Positions 26,187 to 35,438 of a stretch of DNA of 64,000 nt are shown here, piece after piece. This DNA comes from Bdellovibrionota bacterium (GTDB taxonomy: Bacteria > Bdellovibrionota > Bdellovibrionia > Bdellovibrionales > JAMPXM01), in NCBI GenBank assembly GCA_963170185.1, contig CAUJGS010000104.1, positions 25,383-89,382 of the forward strand, in the 5' to 3' direction. Position 1 is the first letter of the stretch. Every line of letters starts with the position of its first letter. The notes under the pieces are model-generated. The model saw only the letters and a list, made by a program, of their open reading frames with translations. It had not been told where the DNA came from and ran no database searches. The position numbers were made by a program, and so were the translations under genes.

Positions 26187-26995
26187 GCCGAGATGATAGC
26201 CTGAAAAGCCTTGGGATCAAGCGAAGCGCCTCCGACAAGAAAGCCATCGATCCCAGGCATTTGGCCGAGAGCCTTTGCGTTTTCGGCCTTCACACTGCCA
26301 CCGTAGAGAATCGAAATCTCTTCGGCGGTTTGCGCACCAAGTTCTTTCGTCAGTAGTGCCCTTAAAAACTGATGCACCTCAGACGCCTGCTCAGGTGTCG
26401 CAACCTTCCCCGTGCCGATCGCCCAAACTGGTTCGTAAGCGAGAGCAAATTCATGCGGCGCTTGTGCTAGCTTAGCTCGCACAGTGGGCGTGAGTGCCGC
26501 CAACGATTGAGTCTCAACGACTTTCATCGTCTGCCCCGCCTCGCGCTCATTTAGAGTCTCACCAATGCAAAGCATGACTTTTAAACCTTGAGCAAAACCG
26601 GCTTCGACCTTCTTAGCCAAGTTCGCATCGGTTTCATTAAAGATCGTGCGCCGTTCGCTATGACCAACCAGAACCCAAGCGGCACCCATTTCTTTGGCAA
26701 CACTCATCGAGTTTTCGCCAGTGAAGGCACCTTGAGTTTCAAAGTAGGCGTTTTGAATTCCAAGCGCCGGCGCCGATCTCGCAGAAACTTTCGGAGCCGT
26801 CGACATGCCTAACGCTGCGGCCGCCGCCTCGGTGGCTTCGCAAGCTGCCTGAAACGAAAGTGCGGGAACAAAAAACACGACGCTTTTTTTTGCGTTCGCG
26901 CCGCCAGCAGCCGCCATAAAATCTTGAAAGAAAGCTTTTGTCTCGCGAGGAGATTTGTTCAGTTTCCAGTTAGCTGCATAGATAAACGGACGCAT
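26183..26995 (-). CDS. tpiA: Triosephosphate isomerase
   Basis: 270 residues from the ATG at 26995, with GAGGGGA about 7 bases upstream; an in-frame extension to 27019 overlaps that site. The TIM-barrel catalytic set is complete: Asn-Trp-Lys in AANWKLN (9-13), the electrophilic His in GHSERR (about 112), the catalytic Glu in AYEPVWAIGTG (about 188) and the phosphate-binding YGGSV. It interconverts DHAP and GAP. It is the last gene of the gap-pgk-tpiA operon, 30 bases after pgk. Confidence 0.97.
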   Translation of the reverse strand: MRPFIYAANWKLNKSPRETKAFFQDFMAAAGGANAKKSVVFFVPALSFQAACEATEAAAAALGMSTAPKVSARSAPALGIQNAYFETQGAFTGENSMSVAKEMGAAWVLVGHSERRTIFNETDANLAKKVEAGFAQGLKVMLCIGETLNEREAGQTMKVVETQSLAALTPTVRAKLAQAPHEFALAYEPVWAIGTGKVATPEQASEVHQFLRALLTKELGAQTAEEISILYGGSVKAENAKALGQMPGIDGFLVGGASLDPKAFQAIISA

Positions 26996-27025
26996 GAAGA
27001 CTCCCCTCTTAGAAAACACAAAAAG

Positions 27026-28294
27026 CTAGAACGTGGGCGCGACTGACTCGCGAACAATGCGAAGCGCTTCAAGGCCTGGCAGCTTTGCGCCTTCCAGGTA
27101 CTCAAGCGATGCCCCGCCGCCCGTTGAAATATGAGTCATTTTGTCGGCAAACCCAGAAGCCTCTGCCGCCGCCGCTGAGTCTCCGCCACCCACAACAGAA
27201 ACTCCGCCGTTTTGCGCAAGCGTCGCCAAGGCTTCCGCGACGCCAAACGAACCCTTTGCAAACTCTGGTCGCTCGAACACACCCATCGGGCCGTTCCAGA
27301 ACACAGTTTTGGCACGCTCGATTTCTTTTCGATAGAGCTCGCGAGTTTTTGGACCAATATCTAACCCTAAGCGATCTTCCGGAATTGCCGGAGCATCGAC
27401 GGTTTCAATTTTTGTCGGAGCCAAGAAGTCGTCTGCGACGATGTGATCGATCGGGAGCAGAATTTTTTTGCCGCGCGATTCGATACGCTTAATAAGATCG
27501 CGAGCAAACGAGAGTTTGTCTTTTTCGACACGCGATTTTCCGACACCAAGTCCTTGCGCTGCCAGAAACGTGTACGCCATCGCTCCGCCAACCAAGAACG
27601 TGTCGATCTTTTCCATCATGCTTTCGATGACTTTGATCTTATCGCTAACTTTCGCTCCGCCCATGACGGTGAGGAATGGTTTTTTAGGGCCATCCATGAG
27701 CATGCCAAGGTTTTCGATTTCTTTTTTGATCAAGAAGCCGCAACCACGTTTTGCGATCAGGCGCGGAAGCGCATCGATTGTCGAATGCGCACGGTGAGAA
27801 GCGCCGAACGCGTCGTTGATGTAGATATCGGTGTAGCTTGCGATGACGTTAGCAAGCTCCGAAGCGTTTTTGGTTTCGCCTTTTTCAAAGCGGACGTTTT
27901 CTAAGAGCAAAATCTGCTTTGGTTTCAAAACCGGAAGCAAAGCCTTTGGTGCATCCGAAGTCGGTTCTTCGATGAGAATCACTTCGCAGCCAAGAAGCTC
28001 TCCTAAGCGAGCCGCCACGGGCTCGAGTGTATACTTGGGACGATCTTCCGGTGTTTCCGGGCGACCAAGATGCGACGCCAAAACGAGCTTCGCACCTTTT
28101 TCCATCGCGTATTTCAAAGTCGGGATCGCGGCACGAATGCGCGTGTCGTCGGTGATCTCTAAGTTCCCGGGCTCGCCCTTCATAGGAACATTGAGATCAA
28201 GACGGATGAAAACCTTCTGGTCTTTGAGATCGAAATCTTCGATCGATTTAATGCCTTGAAGACCAGAAAACGACTTACCAAAACCTGCCGACAT
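27026..28294 (-). CDS. pgk: Phosphoglycerate kinase
   Basis: 422 residues. The N-terminal substrate domain shows FIRLDLNVPMKG and the hinge and C-terminal nucleotide domain show NGPMGVFE and VGGGDSAAAAEASG. It transfers the acyl phosphate of 1,3-bisphosphoglycerate to ADP. An N-terminal extension of about 20 residues (MSAGFGKSFSGLQGIKSIED) precedes the usual start of the domain. It sits 16 bases after gap, with AAGAAGGG about 10 bases before the ATG. Confidence 0.97.
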   Translation of the reverse strand: MSAGFGKSFSGLQGIKSIEDFDLKDQKVFIRLDLNVPMKGEPGNLEITDDTRIRAAIPTLKYAMEKGAKLVLASHLGRPETPEDRPKYTLEPVAARLGELLGCEVILIEEPTSDAPKALLPVLKPKQILLLENVRFEKGETKNASELANVIASYTDIYINDAFGASHRAHSTIDALPRLIAKRGCGFLIKKEIENLGMLMDGPKKPFLTVMGGAKVSDKIKVIESMMEKIDTFLVGGAMAYTFLAAQGLGVGKSRVEKDKLSFARDLIKRIESRGKKILLPIDHIVADDFLAPTKIETVDAPAIPEDRLGLDIGPKTRELYRKEIERAKTVFWNGPMGVFERPEFAKGSFGVAEALATLAQNGGVSVVGGGDSAAAAEASGFADKMTHISTGGGASLEYLEGAKLPGLEALRIVRESVAPTF

Positions 28295-28310
28295 CTTTGA
28301 AAAACCCTTC

Positions 28311-29330
28311 TTAGAGACCTTTAGCCGCCATCATTTTCGCCAAATCAACAAGGCGATTCGAGAAACCCGTCTCGTTATCGTACCAAGAGAAGACTTTCGC
28401 CATGCGCGAACCAGAAACCATCGTGCTTGGAAGATCGACGATCGATGAATGTGGATTGCCGTTGAAATCAACCGAAACAAGAGGTGCTGCTTCACAAGCC
28501 AAGATGCCCTTCATTGCACCTTCGGCTGCGGCTTTCAGTGCGCCGTTAACAGCGTCAACCGTCATGTCTTTTTGCGAAACAAACGTGAGGTCGACAAGCG
28601 AAACGTTTTGCGTGGGAACACGAACCGATGTGCCGTCGAGACGCCCTTTGAGCTCGGGCAATACTTCAGAGACAGCTTTTGCCGCACCTGTCGTTGTAGG
28701 GATCATCGAAGCCGAAGCCGTGCGTGCGCGACGAAGATCTTTGTGGCCAGCATCCAATACCATTTGGTCATTGGTGAAAGCGTGGATCGTTGTCATGAGG
28801 CCGCGCTCGATACCGAAAGTTTCGTTCAAAACTTTTGCGATCGGAGCCAAGCAGTTTGTCGTGCACGAAGCGTTGGAAACGATTTGGTGTTTCGCCGGAT
28901 CGTAAGTGCCATCGTTGATTCCAAAAACGATCGTCGCATCCGCCGCTTTCGCCGGAGCTGACGCGATGATCTTTTTGGCTCCGCCTGCGATGTGCTTTAA
29001 AAGCTCTTCGCGTTTGTCGTTAAAGACACCTGTGCAGTCGATGACGATGTCTGCGCCCCAGGCTTTCCAAGGAATTTGCGAAGGATCTTTTGATGCAGAA
29101 AGTGGGATCTTCTTTCCGTTCACGACAAGGGCTGAAGTAGCGCCTTCGCCTTCAAGCTTCACATCGGCACCGAAGATTCCGTGAGTCGAGTCGTACTTCA
29201 AAAGGTGAGCGGCTTGTTGTGGGCTACCAAGATCGTTGATCCCAACAAATTCGATGTTCTCAAACCCCGCACGCAAGAGCACACGACCGATACGACCAAA
29301 ACCATTGATACCAACACGAACTTTTGCCAT
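28311..29330 (-). CDS. gap: Glyceraldehyde-3-phosphate dehydrogenase
   Basis: 339 residues. The Rossmann motif NGFGRIGR (10-17) binds NAD, and the active-site Cys is in SNASCTTNC (Cys about 156). The C-terminal SWYDNETGFSNR is the family signature. It oxidises and phosphorylates GAP to 1,3-bisphosphoglycerate. It is first in the gap-pgk-tpiA operon, preceded by AGGAAAGG; the operon promoter should lie in 29331-29663. Confidence 0.97.
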   Translation of the reverse strand: MAKVRVGINGFGRIGRVLLRAGFENIEFVGINDLGSPQQAAHLLKYDSTHGIFGADVKLEGEGATSALVVNGKKIPLSASKDPSQIPWKAWGADIVIDCTGVFNDKREELLKHIAGGAKKIIASAPAKAADATIVFGINDGTYDPAKHQIVSNASCTTNCLAPIAKVLNETFGIERGLMTTIHAFTNDQMVLDAGHKDLRRARTASASMIPTTTGAAKAVSEVLPELKGRLDGTSVRVPTQNVSLVDLTFVSQKDMTVDAVNGALKAAAEGAMKGILACEAAPLVSVDFNGNPHSSIVDLPSTMVSGSRMAKVFSWYDNETGFSNRLVDLAKMMAAKGL

Positions 29331-29663
29331 GAAGCCCGACCTTTCCTACGGAAGCCAATTTGATTTGCGCTTGGACCATACGCCTGACTGAGTTCAGCGG
29401 CAAGTAGCGAACTGCGGGTCCTGACGCCTTAAACACTGGTCAATTCCACAGCAAAACCGACCGCCAAAAACCGACCCGCGAATCGGCACGGAAACCCCGA
29501 CTCAGCTCAATGCGTCAAGAGCCATAAAGCGGCATATCCATGAAGAAATGGTCTGGTTCCAAAAACGATCTCCACCTTGCCCTCGCAGGTATTGCGCGGC
29601 CAGGCGCTAAACCGCCGAGGTACGCCGGCTGCACAACACCCTTCATGAAAGAGGCCCTGACCC
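29331..29663. other. 333-base divergent intergenic region
   Basis: It lies between gap (minus) and a secreted-protein gene (plus), so it should carry promoters for both. Short open frames cover parts of it but have no support. A TTGACC occurs on the minus strand near 29440, but no good -10 element follows at normal spacing, so I do not call a promoter. Confidence 0.5.
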
Positions 29664-30140
29664 ATGAAATACCCTATCCTGATCGCAGCATTGCTACTTC
29701 CCAACCTCGCACATGCCCAGTCGACTCTGCTCAGCTGTAGCGGTTCGCAGAACAAGTTCGGGCGCCCGGCCCCCATGATCGAAATCAAGGAAAACCGGGA
29801 GAGCTACCTGCTCACCATGACCGACGCTTCAAACAAAGCCGCGACGTCGTTTATTCTGGAGCGTAACCAAATTGAAGTCGCGCAAAGTGGCGGCGGTTAC
29901 AGCGTGGAAGTGAAATCCATCGGCCCGATGGCAAAGAAGTTTTTCTCGCTCACCACGCGCGAGCTCACGGCACCTGAAGCAATGGGAAACTCGCTCCGGC
30001 TTTCCGCCAACAACCAGATTCACATCGCCGAAGACTTTTCGCCCCCGGCTCTTCGCTGGATGGGAACTTACCTGGGCGGCGCCTGCCAGTTTGATAGCGT
30101 CGCCATAGCTAAAAAGCTTGCCGACTCGGCCAATCGTTAG
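29664..30140 (+). CDS. Secreted hypothetical protein
   Basis: 158 residues. A clean signal peptide (MKYPILIAALLLPNLAHA-QS, cleavage after 18) precedes a mature domain of about 140 residues. It has two cysteines (LLSCSGS and GACQFD), likely a disulfide joining the two ends. The ribosome site is weak (AAGAGG about 12 bases upstream). It converges on tatD with a 4-base overlap. No family recognised. Confidence 0.72.
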   Translation: MKYPILIAALLLPNLAHAQSTLLSCSGSQNKFGRPAPMIEIKENRESYLLTMTDASNKAATSFILERNQIEVAQSGGGYSVEVKSIGPMAKKFFSLTTRELTAPEAMGNSLRLSANNQIHIAEDFSPPALRWMGTYLGGACQFDSVAIAKKLADSANR

Positions 30141-30940
30141 AATTGGAGCTTGGGGAAAAGACGCTTGGCATTGGCGCGTGTCGCCTCCGAAAGCGCTTGA
30201 ACAGAAACACCTTTGAGGCTCGCTACAACGTCTGCCGTGTGCACGACAAATTCCGGGAGATTGGATTTTCCGCGTTGCGGGACCGGCGCCAAGAAGGGCG
30301 CATCGGTTTCGACGTGGATACGATCCAGCGGAACAAAGCGCACGACTTCGCGAAGCGAATCGGCGTTTTTAAACGTCACCACTCCACTGATCGAGATATC
30401 AAAACCGCAATCCAGAGCATCAGCGGCCAATTCCTTAGAGGACGTAAAGCAGTGCAAAAGCCCCTGCACGCGGCCTTTGTATTCTTTAAGAACCATGGCG
30501 CAATCTTGATCCGCATCGCGCGTGTGAATCTCAACCGGAAGCCCAAGCTCTTCGGCTAAATCCATCTGCCTGCGAAACGCCTGCAGCTGCTCTTCCTTTG
30601 GACAATTGTTGTAGTAGTAATCAAGACCGATCTCGCCGACCGCCACAATCCCGCGCGAATGCATCGGGTCTTTGTGCTTCACCTGTTCGCGAATCCAATC
30701 GTTCACACCTTCGTTCCACACGCCGGCCTCGTGCGGGTGAACACCAAGCGTGCAAGCGACTTCAGGGAAAAGTTTTTGCGAGTATTCGAGCACCACGGGG
30801 TGATCCGCAGGCTCTGTCCCGATTGTGATCACGCGATCCACGCCCATGAGCTTTGCCGCTTCCAATGCTTCGGGAAACGGCGTTTTAAGCTTGTCGAGGT
30901 GAACGTGGACATCGATGAATTTGGGACGAGAATCAGACAT
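30137..30940 (-). CDS. tatD: TatD-family metal-dependent hydrolase (DNase-like)
   Basis: 267 residues. The metal-binding His pair is in DVHVHLDK (His 12 and 14), with the bridging Glu in GEIGLDYYY, then His in EIHTRDA and HCFTSS, and the final Asp in VETDAPFLAP. This is the TIM-barrel amidohydrolase fold of TatD/YcfH/YabD. Known members are 3'-5' exonucleases or DNA repair nucleases. It lies 12 bases after holB, the tmk-holB-tatD order seen in many bacteria. Confidence 0.92.
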   Translation of the reverse strand: MSDSRPKFIDVHVHLDKLKTPFPEALEAAKLMGVDRVITIGTEPADHPVVLEYSQKLFPEVACTLGVHPHEAGVWNEGVNDWIREQVKHKDPMHSRGIVAVGEIGLDYYYNNCPKEEQLQAFRRQMDLAEELGLPVEIHTRDADQDCAMVLKEYKGRVQGLLHCFTSSKELAADALDCGFDISISGVVTFKNADSLREVVRFVPLDRIHVETDAPFLAPVPQRGKSNLPEFVVHTADVVASLKGVSVQALSEATRANAKRLFPKLQF

Positions 30941-30952
30941 AAACCTATACTA

Positions 30953-32008
30953 TCACGGAGCCCTAAGAAGCGCCACGATTCGTGACGACATCTGCTCCCA
31001 CAAGAGCTGTCGGTCGACGTTTCTGGCGAGGTCTGCTTCGGACTCCAAAGCGAGGTCCGTTAGTTTTTCTAGGCGCTCGAATTCGAGATCGCGAAGCCAT
31101 TTCGGAATCGCCCCGCGTGTCGAGCCACCAGCTCCTAGCCCCGCACCCGCGACCGAGCTTTGAGCTTGCGTGCGCCAGGCCTCACCAAGCTTTCGCCCGA
31201 GCATCCGAAACGCGAGCTGATGGTGATCACGCTCTTTTAAACTTTCCTTTAAGCCCCCGAGGGCCCGAAGTCGTTCGCTCTCGGGCTCGCGCTTATCAAA
31301 CGCTTGAAGCCACGTCGAAAGCGAGTCTTGAATAGCGCCGATCTCACCGCCGTCACCGTCGCCTTGGCCACGTGCCAGTTCGAGTGCGGCACCTGGGGAC
31401 CCCATACTCATTTCCAAAAGCCAGGGCTCTAACTTTAAAGATGGTTCGACATCCCCAACAACGCGCACGACTTCGTCACTAGAAAGCGGTGCAAAGCGCA
31501 CAACCTGCGAGCGCGAGCGAATCGTTGAGAGCAGCATCGAGCTACTCGGAACAAGAAAAATAAAGTGCACGCCAGGAGGTGGTTCTTCGATCGACTTCAA
31601 AAGTGCATTGGCCGCTTGAGGTCCAAGGGCTTGCGCCTCATCAAAGATGAAAACAAGCTTTCGCCCCTCTCTCCCGAGACTCAAAAAATGCATCGCTTCG
31701 CGGGCTTGCTCGATCTTGATGTTCGCGCCGTCTGGCTGAATGAAATAGATGCTATCTGTTTGAGATACGGCTTGAGTGAGGTCGAGCCCCCGATGATCGC
31801 CCGTAAGTTCGCGCGCGATTTCCAAAGCGACGAGTTTTTTTCCGATGCCGGGAGGGCCTGCGAAAATCAAAGACGGCGGGAAACGCTCTTTCATAGCGCT
31901 TAAGCGCTTTCGAACGTCTTCGTGCCCAATCGGGCGGCGTTTGCCGGCCGCACTCGCATCTAGACCAGATTTTTCCAAGCTAGGCTTTTCGATGCTCGCT
32001 TTCGCCAC
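30953..32008 (-). CDS. holB: DNA polymerase III subunit delta'
   Basis: 351 residues from a GTG preceded by GGGAG. The AAA+ domain has Walker A GPPGIGKK (about 51-58) and Walker B VFIFDEAQAL, followed by NALLKSIEEPPPGVHFIFL and SRSQVVRF, the sensor-like region of clamp-loader subunits. The zinc-binding cysteines seen in many delta' proteins are absent. Residues from about 230 form the C-terminal helical collar, with a Gly-rich loop (VAGAGLGAGGSTRG). It loads the sliding clamp with gamma/tau and delta. Confidence 0.88.
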   Translation of the reverse strand: MAKASIEKPSLEKSGLDASAAGKRRPIGHEDVRKRLSAMKERFPPSLIFAGPPGIGKKLVALEIARELTGDHRGLDLTQAVSQTDSIYFIQPDGANIKIEQAREAMHFLSLGREGRKLVFIFDEAQALGPQAANALLKSIEEPPPGVHFIFLVPSSSMLLSTIRSRSQVVRFAPLSSDEVVRVVGDVEPSLKLEPWLLEMSMGSPGAALELARGQGDGDGGEIGAIQDSLSTWLQAFDKREPESERLRALGGLKESLKERDHHQLAFRMLGRKLGEAWRTQAQSSVAGAGLGAGGSTRGAIPKWLRDLEFERLEKLTDLALESEADLARNVDRQLLWEQMSSRIVALLRAP

Positions 32009-32009
32009 T

Positions 32010-32657
32010 TTAAGCTCCCAGCCAACCGCGGCGGCGAAGTTCCGAAAGTGTGCGTTCTAGCAAGGTCGCGGCATCCAACCCCGCATCGAGAACAAACCAA
32101 CGAGACGGCTCCTCTTTCGCCTGTGCCAAGAAACCGTTTCGTACACGTTGATGAAAGTCGTCGGCTTCGCGCTCGATGCGATCCGCCTGCGCACTTCCGG
32201 CTTGGGCCTCACGCCCTTTTTGCCGACGGCGACTTTCTTCGACCGTGAGGTCCAGAAGAACCACAAGCTCGGGCCGCACACCTTGCTCGGCGTAGCGATT
32301 GAGGCTGTCCACTTCGGTGCGCGAAATTCCGCGAGCAAAACACTGAAACGCCACGGTCGATTCGCTGAAGCGATCACAAAGCACGGTTTTATCGCTAGCC
32401 AAAGCAGGTGCGATCACTTTTGCCACATGCTGAGCACGGCTTGCTTCGTAGAGAAGAATTTCGGTTGCCGAAACCGGCGACTCGCCGTCGGTTTTCAGAA
32501 TCAAACGACGGATCTCTTCCGCTAGAGGTGTTCCACCCGGCTCGCGCGTGACCACGACCTCCGACTGGGCTCTTTCAAAAGCCTGACGAACTCCCGCAAT
32601 GAGAGTGCTCTTTCCAGAGCCATCCAAACCTTCAAACGAGATAAACTTTCCAGCCAT
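32010..32657 (-). CDS. tmk: Thymidylate kinase
   Basis: 215 residues from the ATG at 32657, about 6 bases after AAGGTC. P-loop EGLDGSGKST (9-18), the DRx motif in LCDRFSEST, and the lid region RRRQKGREAQ are present. It phosphorylates dTMP to dTDP. The stop is one base before the holB start. The frame is open further upstream to 32693, but no site supports that. Confidence 0.95.
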   Translation of the reverse strand: MAGKFISFEGLDGSGKSTLIAGVRQAFERAQSEVVVTREPGGTPLAEEIRRLILKTDGESPVSATEILLYEASRAQHVAKVIAPALASDKTVLCDRFSESTVAFQCFARGISRTEVDSLNRYAEQGVRPELVVLLDLTVEESRRRQKGREAQAGSAQADRIEREADDFHQRVRNGFLAQAKEEPSRWFVLDAGLDAATLLERTLSELRRRGWLGA

Positions 32658-32766
32658 GCGACGGACCTTAGCCCAGCGCCGGTCAGGCGTCATAACGCAA
32701 AGCCCCGGCTACCCAGAACAAGCTTCTGGCCTTCGATTTCACTCAGTATTTGCCGATAAAAACGGC

Positions 32767-33753
32767 ATGGTTGGCCGTACGCCCCTTCCCAGTACAACCC
32801 GCGTTTTGCTTGCCGAGGAATCGAGCTTCGTTTCCGATCGCTTGAAAGACTATCTCGAAGAGCGCGGTTTTCAGGTGCGAGTCGCTCCGACAGGCACGGC
32901 GGCACTTGAACTCGTGCGTAGCTTCAAGCCCGACTTCGTCCTCTACGACATGATGCTTTCGGATCTGCACGCGATCGGCTTTTTGAAGACCATGAAACTT
33001 GAAGGCCTCCTCGGAGACGACAAGGTTTCCAATGGCCGCGCGCGCGTCTTTGTCATGTCGTCGCACAACTCACAGTTCAATGTGAAAGAATGCCTGAAGG
33101 CCGGAGCCGTCGACTATCTCGTCAAGCCCGTAAAACCAGAAGACGTCCTAGCTCGTCTCATTCTTCATCTCCAGGTGAAACGCCAGATCCTCGAATCCGA
33201 TGTCGGCGACCGTTCGGATACGGGCCAAGCTCTTTACTACATGCATTTGACCGAACTCCTGCTTCGAGAGGGTTTAAAACTCGCACCTCAGCCCGAAGCC
33301 CTCTACAACCTCGTCGGAATGCTCAGTCTGGCCACCGACGCGGTTCGTGTTTCCGTGATCGAGGCACACATCGCAGAGACCGGCGGCAGCGCCACAAAGG
33401 GGCTTGTGCGAGCGTCGCACGACAAACGCGATATCGATGGCCTCATGATCGACCTCGAAAAATACCCGGAAGTGATCTTCGTCCTACGATCCGAAAAGAC
33501 ATTGGCCCTTGATAATCTCAAAGGCGATCCCACGATGGCCGCGATCGCCAACCTCCATAAGTCGATCTCGTTTAACGCCATTGTCGTCTGCCCGATTCGC
33601 CTGGGGTCGGAAATGTGGGGCGTCTTAAGCGTGCGCCTTCCGGAAACCAAAAAGTCCCTCTCGGACTTTGAAATCCGCTTTGCCCAGCTCACCGCCCACG
33701 TCATAGGCACCGTCATCGCCCGTCAGCCGGCCTTCGTCCGCGCCGCCTCCTGA
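32767..33753 (+). CDS. Response regulator with REC and GAF-like domains
   Basis: 328 residues from the ATG at 32767 (MVGRTPLPS); the frame is open to 32599, but that would overlap tmk. The receiver domain (about 11-135) has the phospho-acceptor Asp61 in VLYDMMLSD and Lys120 in YLVKPVKP. The usual acidic pair reads Glu17-Glu18. Residues about 165-325 look like a GAF domain (ALYNLVGMLSLATDAVRVSV to SDFEIRFAQLTAHVIGTV). There is no DNA-binding domain, so output is probably by ligand sensing or protein contact. No histidine kinase is nearby. Confidence 0.82.
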   Translation: MVGRTPLPSTTRVLLAEESSFVSDRLKDYLEERGFQVRVAPTGTAALELVRSFKPDFVLYDMMLSDLHAIGFLKTMKLEGLLGDDKVSNGRARVFVMSSHNSQFNVKECLKAGAVDYLVKPVKPEDVLARLILHLQVKRQILESDVGDRSDTGQALYYMHLTELLLREGLKLAPQPEALYNLVGMLSLATDAVRVSVIEAHIAETGGSATKGLVRASHDKRDIDGLMIDLEKYPEVIFVLRSEKTLALDNLKGDPTMAAIANLHKSISFNAIVVCPIRLGSEMWGVLSVRLPETKKSLSDFEIRFAQLTAHVIGTVIARQPAFVRAAS

Positions 33754-33788
33754 AAAACTCTCCGACGCGTGACGCGGCGAGAAAAACG

Positions 33789-33819
33789 TTGGACGTTCCG
33801 GTCGGTTCAGAACTATAAC
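33789..33819 (+). promoter_or_regulatory. Possible sigma70-type promoter for secG
   Basis: TTGGAC (33789-33794) and TATAAC (33814-33819) lie 19 bases apart, about 48 bases before the secG ATG. Each box has five of six consensus bases, but the spacer is longer than the 17-base optimum. It is in the only intergenic gap before secG. Confidence 0.3.
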
Positions 33820-33866
33820 CATGGGGCTAACGTAACCTTGCTCAATCAATAAGGGATTTTGCACCC

Positions 33867-34247
33867 ATGATGACATTGATCCTCGTCGTTCAGATTATCT
33901 CCTGCTTGCTCTTGATCGCTCTCGTTCTCTTGCAAGATCCAAAAGCGTCGGGCGGAAGTGCGATGTTCGGCGGAACAGGCTCGAACACAGTCGTTGGCGC
34001 AACTGGCGGAGCAACTCTCCTACAAAAACTCACTCGCTACTCGGCGATCGTATTTGGCGTCTGCTGCTTGCTACTCACGATGATGTCTCGTCGTGAAGCT
34101 GGTTCGGGCTCGGTTTTCGAAAATCTTCAAGATGCGGGAGCAAAAGCCCCTATCTCGGCTCCGGCTGACCCGAACGCGACAACACCTGCTGTTCCGGGAA
34201 CAACGGCGCCTGCCGATGCGACAGCTCCGGAGTCGAAAACGAAGTGA
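33867..34247 (+). CDS. secG: Preprotein translocase subunit SecG
   Basis: 126 residues. Two membrane segments (about 3-22 and 55-73) flank the SecG signature ALVLLQDPKASGGSAMFGG and GSNTVVGATGGATLLQK. The C-terminal 45 residues are a Pro/Ala/Thr-rich tail absent from short SecG proteins. SecG supports SecYE during preprotein translocation. The next gene starts at the overlap GTGA, so the two are translationally coupled. Confidence 0.93.
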   Translation: MMTLILVVQIISCLLLIALVLLQDPKASGGSAMFGGTGSNTVVGATGGATLLQKLTRYSAIVFGVCCLLLTMMSRREAGSGSVFENLQDAGAKAPISAPADPNATTPAVPGTTAPADATAPESKTK

Positions 34248-35410
34248 CCTCTCAGCTCGAGGACGAAAGTTCAACCACGAGCCAACCGCAGCACCCAGGG
34301 CCGCAAACTGAACCGCCCAATGATCGACGTTTGATTGCGATCATCGCCTCGATCGGGGCGATGGCGGCGATTGCGTTGATTCTCTCGCAAGCCGGACTTT
34401 TACACTTAAGTGGCTTCGGTGGTTCCGACTCCCAGCAAGCGGATCTTGCCAGCGCTCCGGAAATGACTGGGGCGATCATCGGTCAGATTCAATCGGTCGA
34501 AGGCCAAGTTGAAATTCGCCCACCGCGTGGAACGCAGTTTTACCCGGCCGTCGTACAGCCACTTGTCGCCGAGGCCCTGATTCAAACGCAAGCAGCCTCG
34601 GCCGCAGTTATCGAGTTTCAATCCGGTCCGACACTTCGCCTGCTCGCCAACTCGCGACTGGTGGCCGAACTCGATCCCACTCAAGAAGGCACCGTTCACG
34701 CCACTCTGATCGCCGGCGAGTTCACGGTACTCAATCCCGGAACCAGCGAGACCTTCACGATCTCGCAAAACGGAGTGCCTATCGACTACAAAGGTGGATC
34801 GATTGCCCGCAAAGTCCCTCTGATTCCAGTGACTGACGAAGCCGCGGCCGGCGGCGTGACCAGTGGCACTGCCAATGAGGAACTCTCCGAGCAAGAAAAC
34901 TCCAATGCCGAAATCGTCGAAAAAATGGAGGCTGAAAAAGAATCCGAGCTTGCGACGATGCCCTCCACAGAGCTTCCAACGCTTGATCCAAAAAGCAAAG
35001 CCACGAATCAGACCAATGAGAGCGCGAAAGACGAGGCTCGAGAGGAATCAAGCCTCTTGCGCTCGACACTCACCAACGACGACATTCGGTCTCAGATGAA
35101 AGCCCAGGCCGGTGGGTTTCAGAAGTGTTATGTTTCGATGGTGAACCGGATGAGCGAAGCCGCCACGACTTCGGACACGCAGACTCCGGACGGCGCCGAG
35201 CGCACGGCGGGCGAACTCCCTCGTGGCGAAGTGCTTGTTTCGTTTAAAATTCTCGCGAGTGGCAAAGTCGAAGACTCCTCAGTGATTCGTTCGCCGTTTC
35301 AAGACGAGCTCTTTGACCGCTGCGTGGTCGAGGCTTTGGGCCGTATTCGCTTTCGGCCCTTCCAAGGTGCGACAATTCCGGTTGCCGAGTTCCCAATCGT
35401 TCTTGAATAA
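34244..35410 (+). CDS. FecR-like / AgmX-PglI-type C-terminal domain membrane protein
   Basis: 388 residues from a GTG that overlaps the secG stop. An N-terminal charged tail, one membrane helix (about 27-48), then a FecR-like strand region (about 80-180: VEGQVEIRPPRGT to LIAGEFTVL), an acidic Ser/Glu linker (about 200-270), and a C-terminal TonB-like alpha/beta domain (about 280-388, GEVLVSFKILASGKV, FDRCVVEALGRIRFRPF). The last domain matches the AgmX/PglI C-terminal type known from myxobacterial motility and related proteins. The protein probably spans the periplasm from the inner membrane. It pairs with the next gene, 28 bases on. Confidence 0.8.
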   Translation: MTSQLEDESSTTSQPQHPGPQTEPPNDRRLIAIIASIGAMAAIALILSQAGLLHLSGFGGSDSQQADLASAPEMTGAIIGQIQSVEGQVEIRPPRGTQFYPAVVQPLVAEALIQTQAASAAVIEFQSGPTLRLLANSRLVAELDPTQEGTVHATLIAGEFTVLNPGTSETFTISQNGVPIDYKGGSIARKVPLIPVTDEAAAGGVTSGTANEELSEQENSNAEIVEKMEAEKESELATMPSTELPTLDPKSKATNQTNESAKDEAREESSLLRSTLTNDDIRSQMKAQAGGFQKCYVSMVNRMSEAATTSDTQTPDGAERTAGELPRGEVLVSFKILASGKVEDSSVIRSPFQDELFDRCVVEALGRIRFRPFQGATIPVAEFPIVLE

Positions 35411-35438
35411 GTCATCCTTCTTGTAAGAGGTGACTGAC

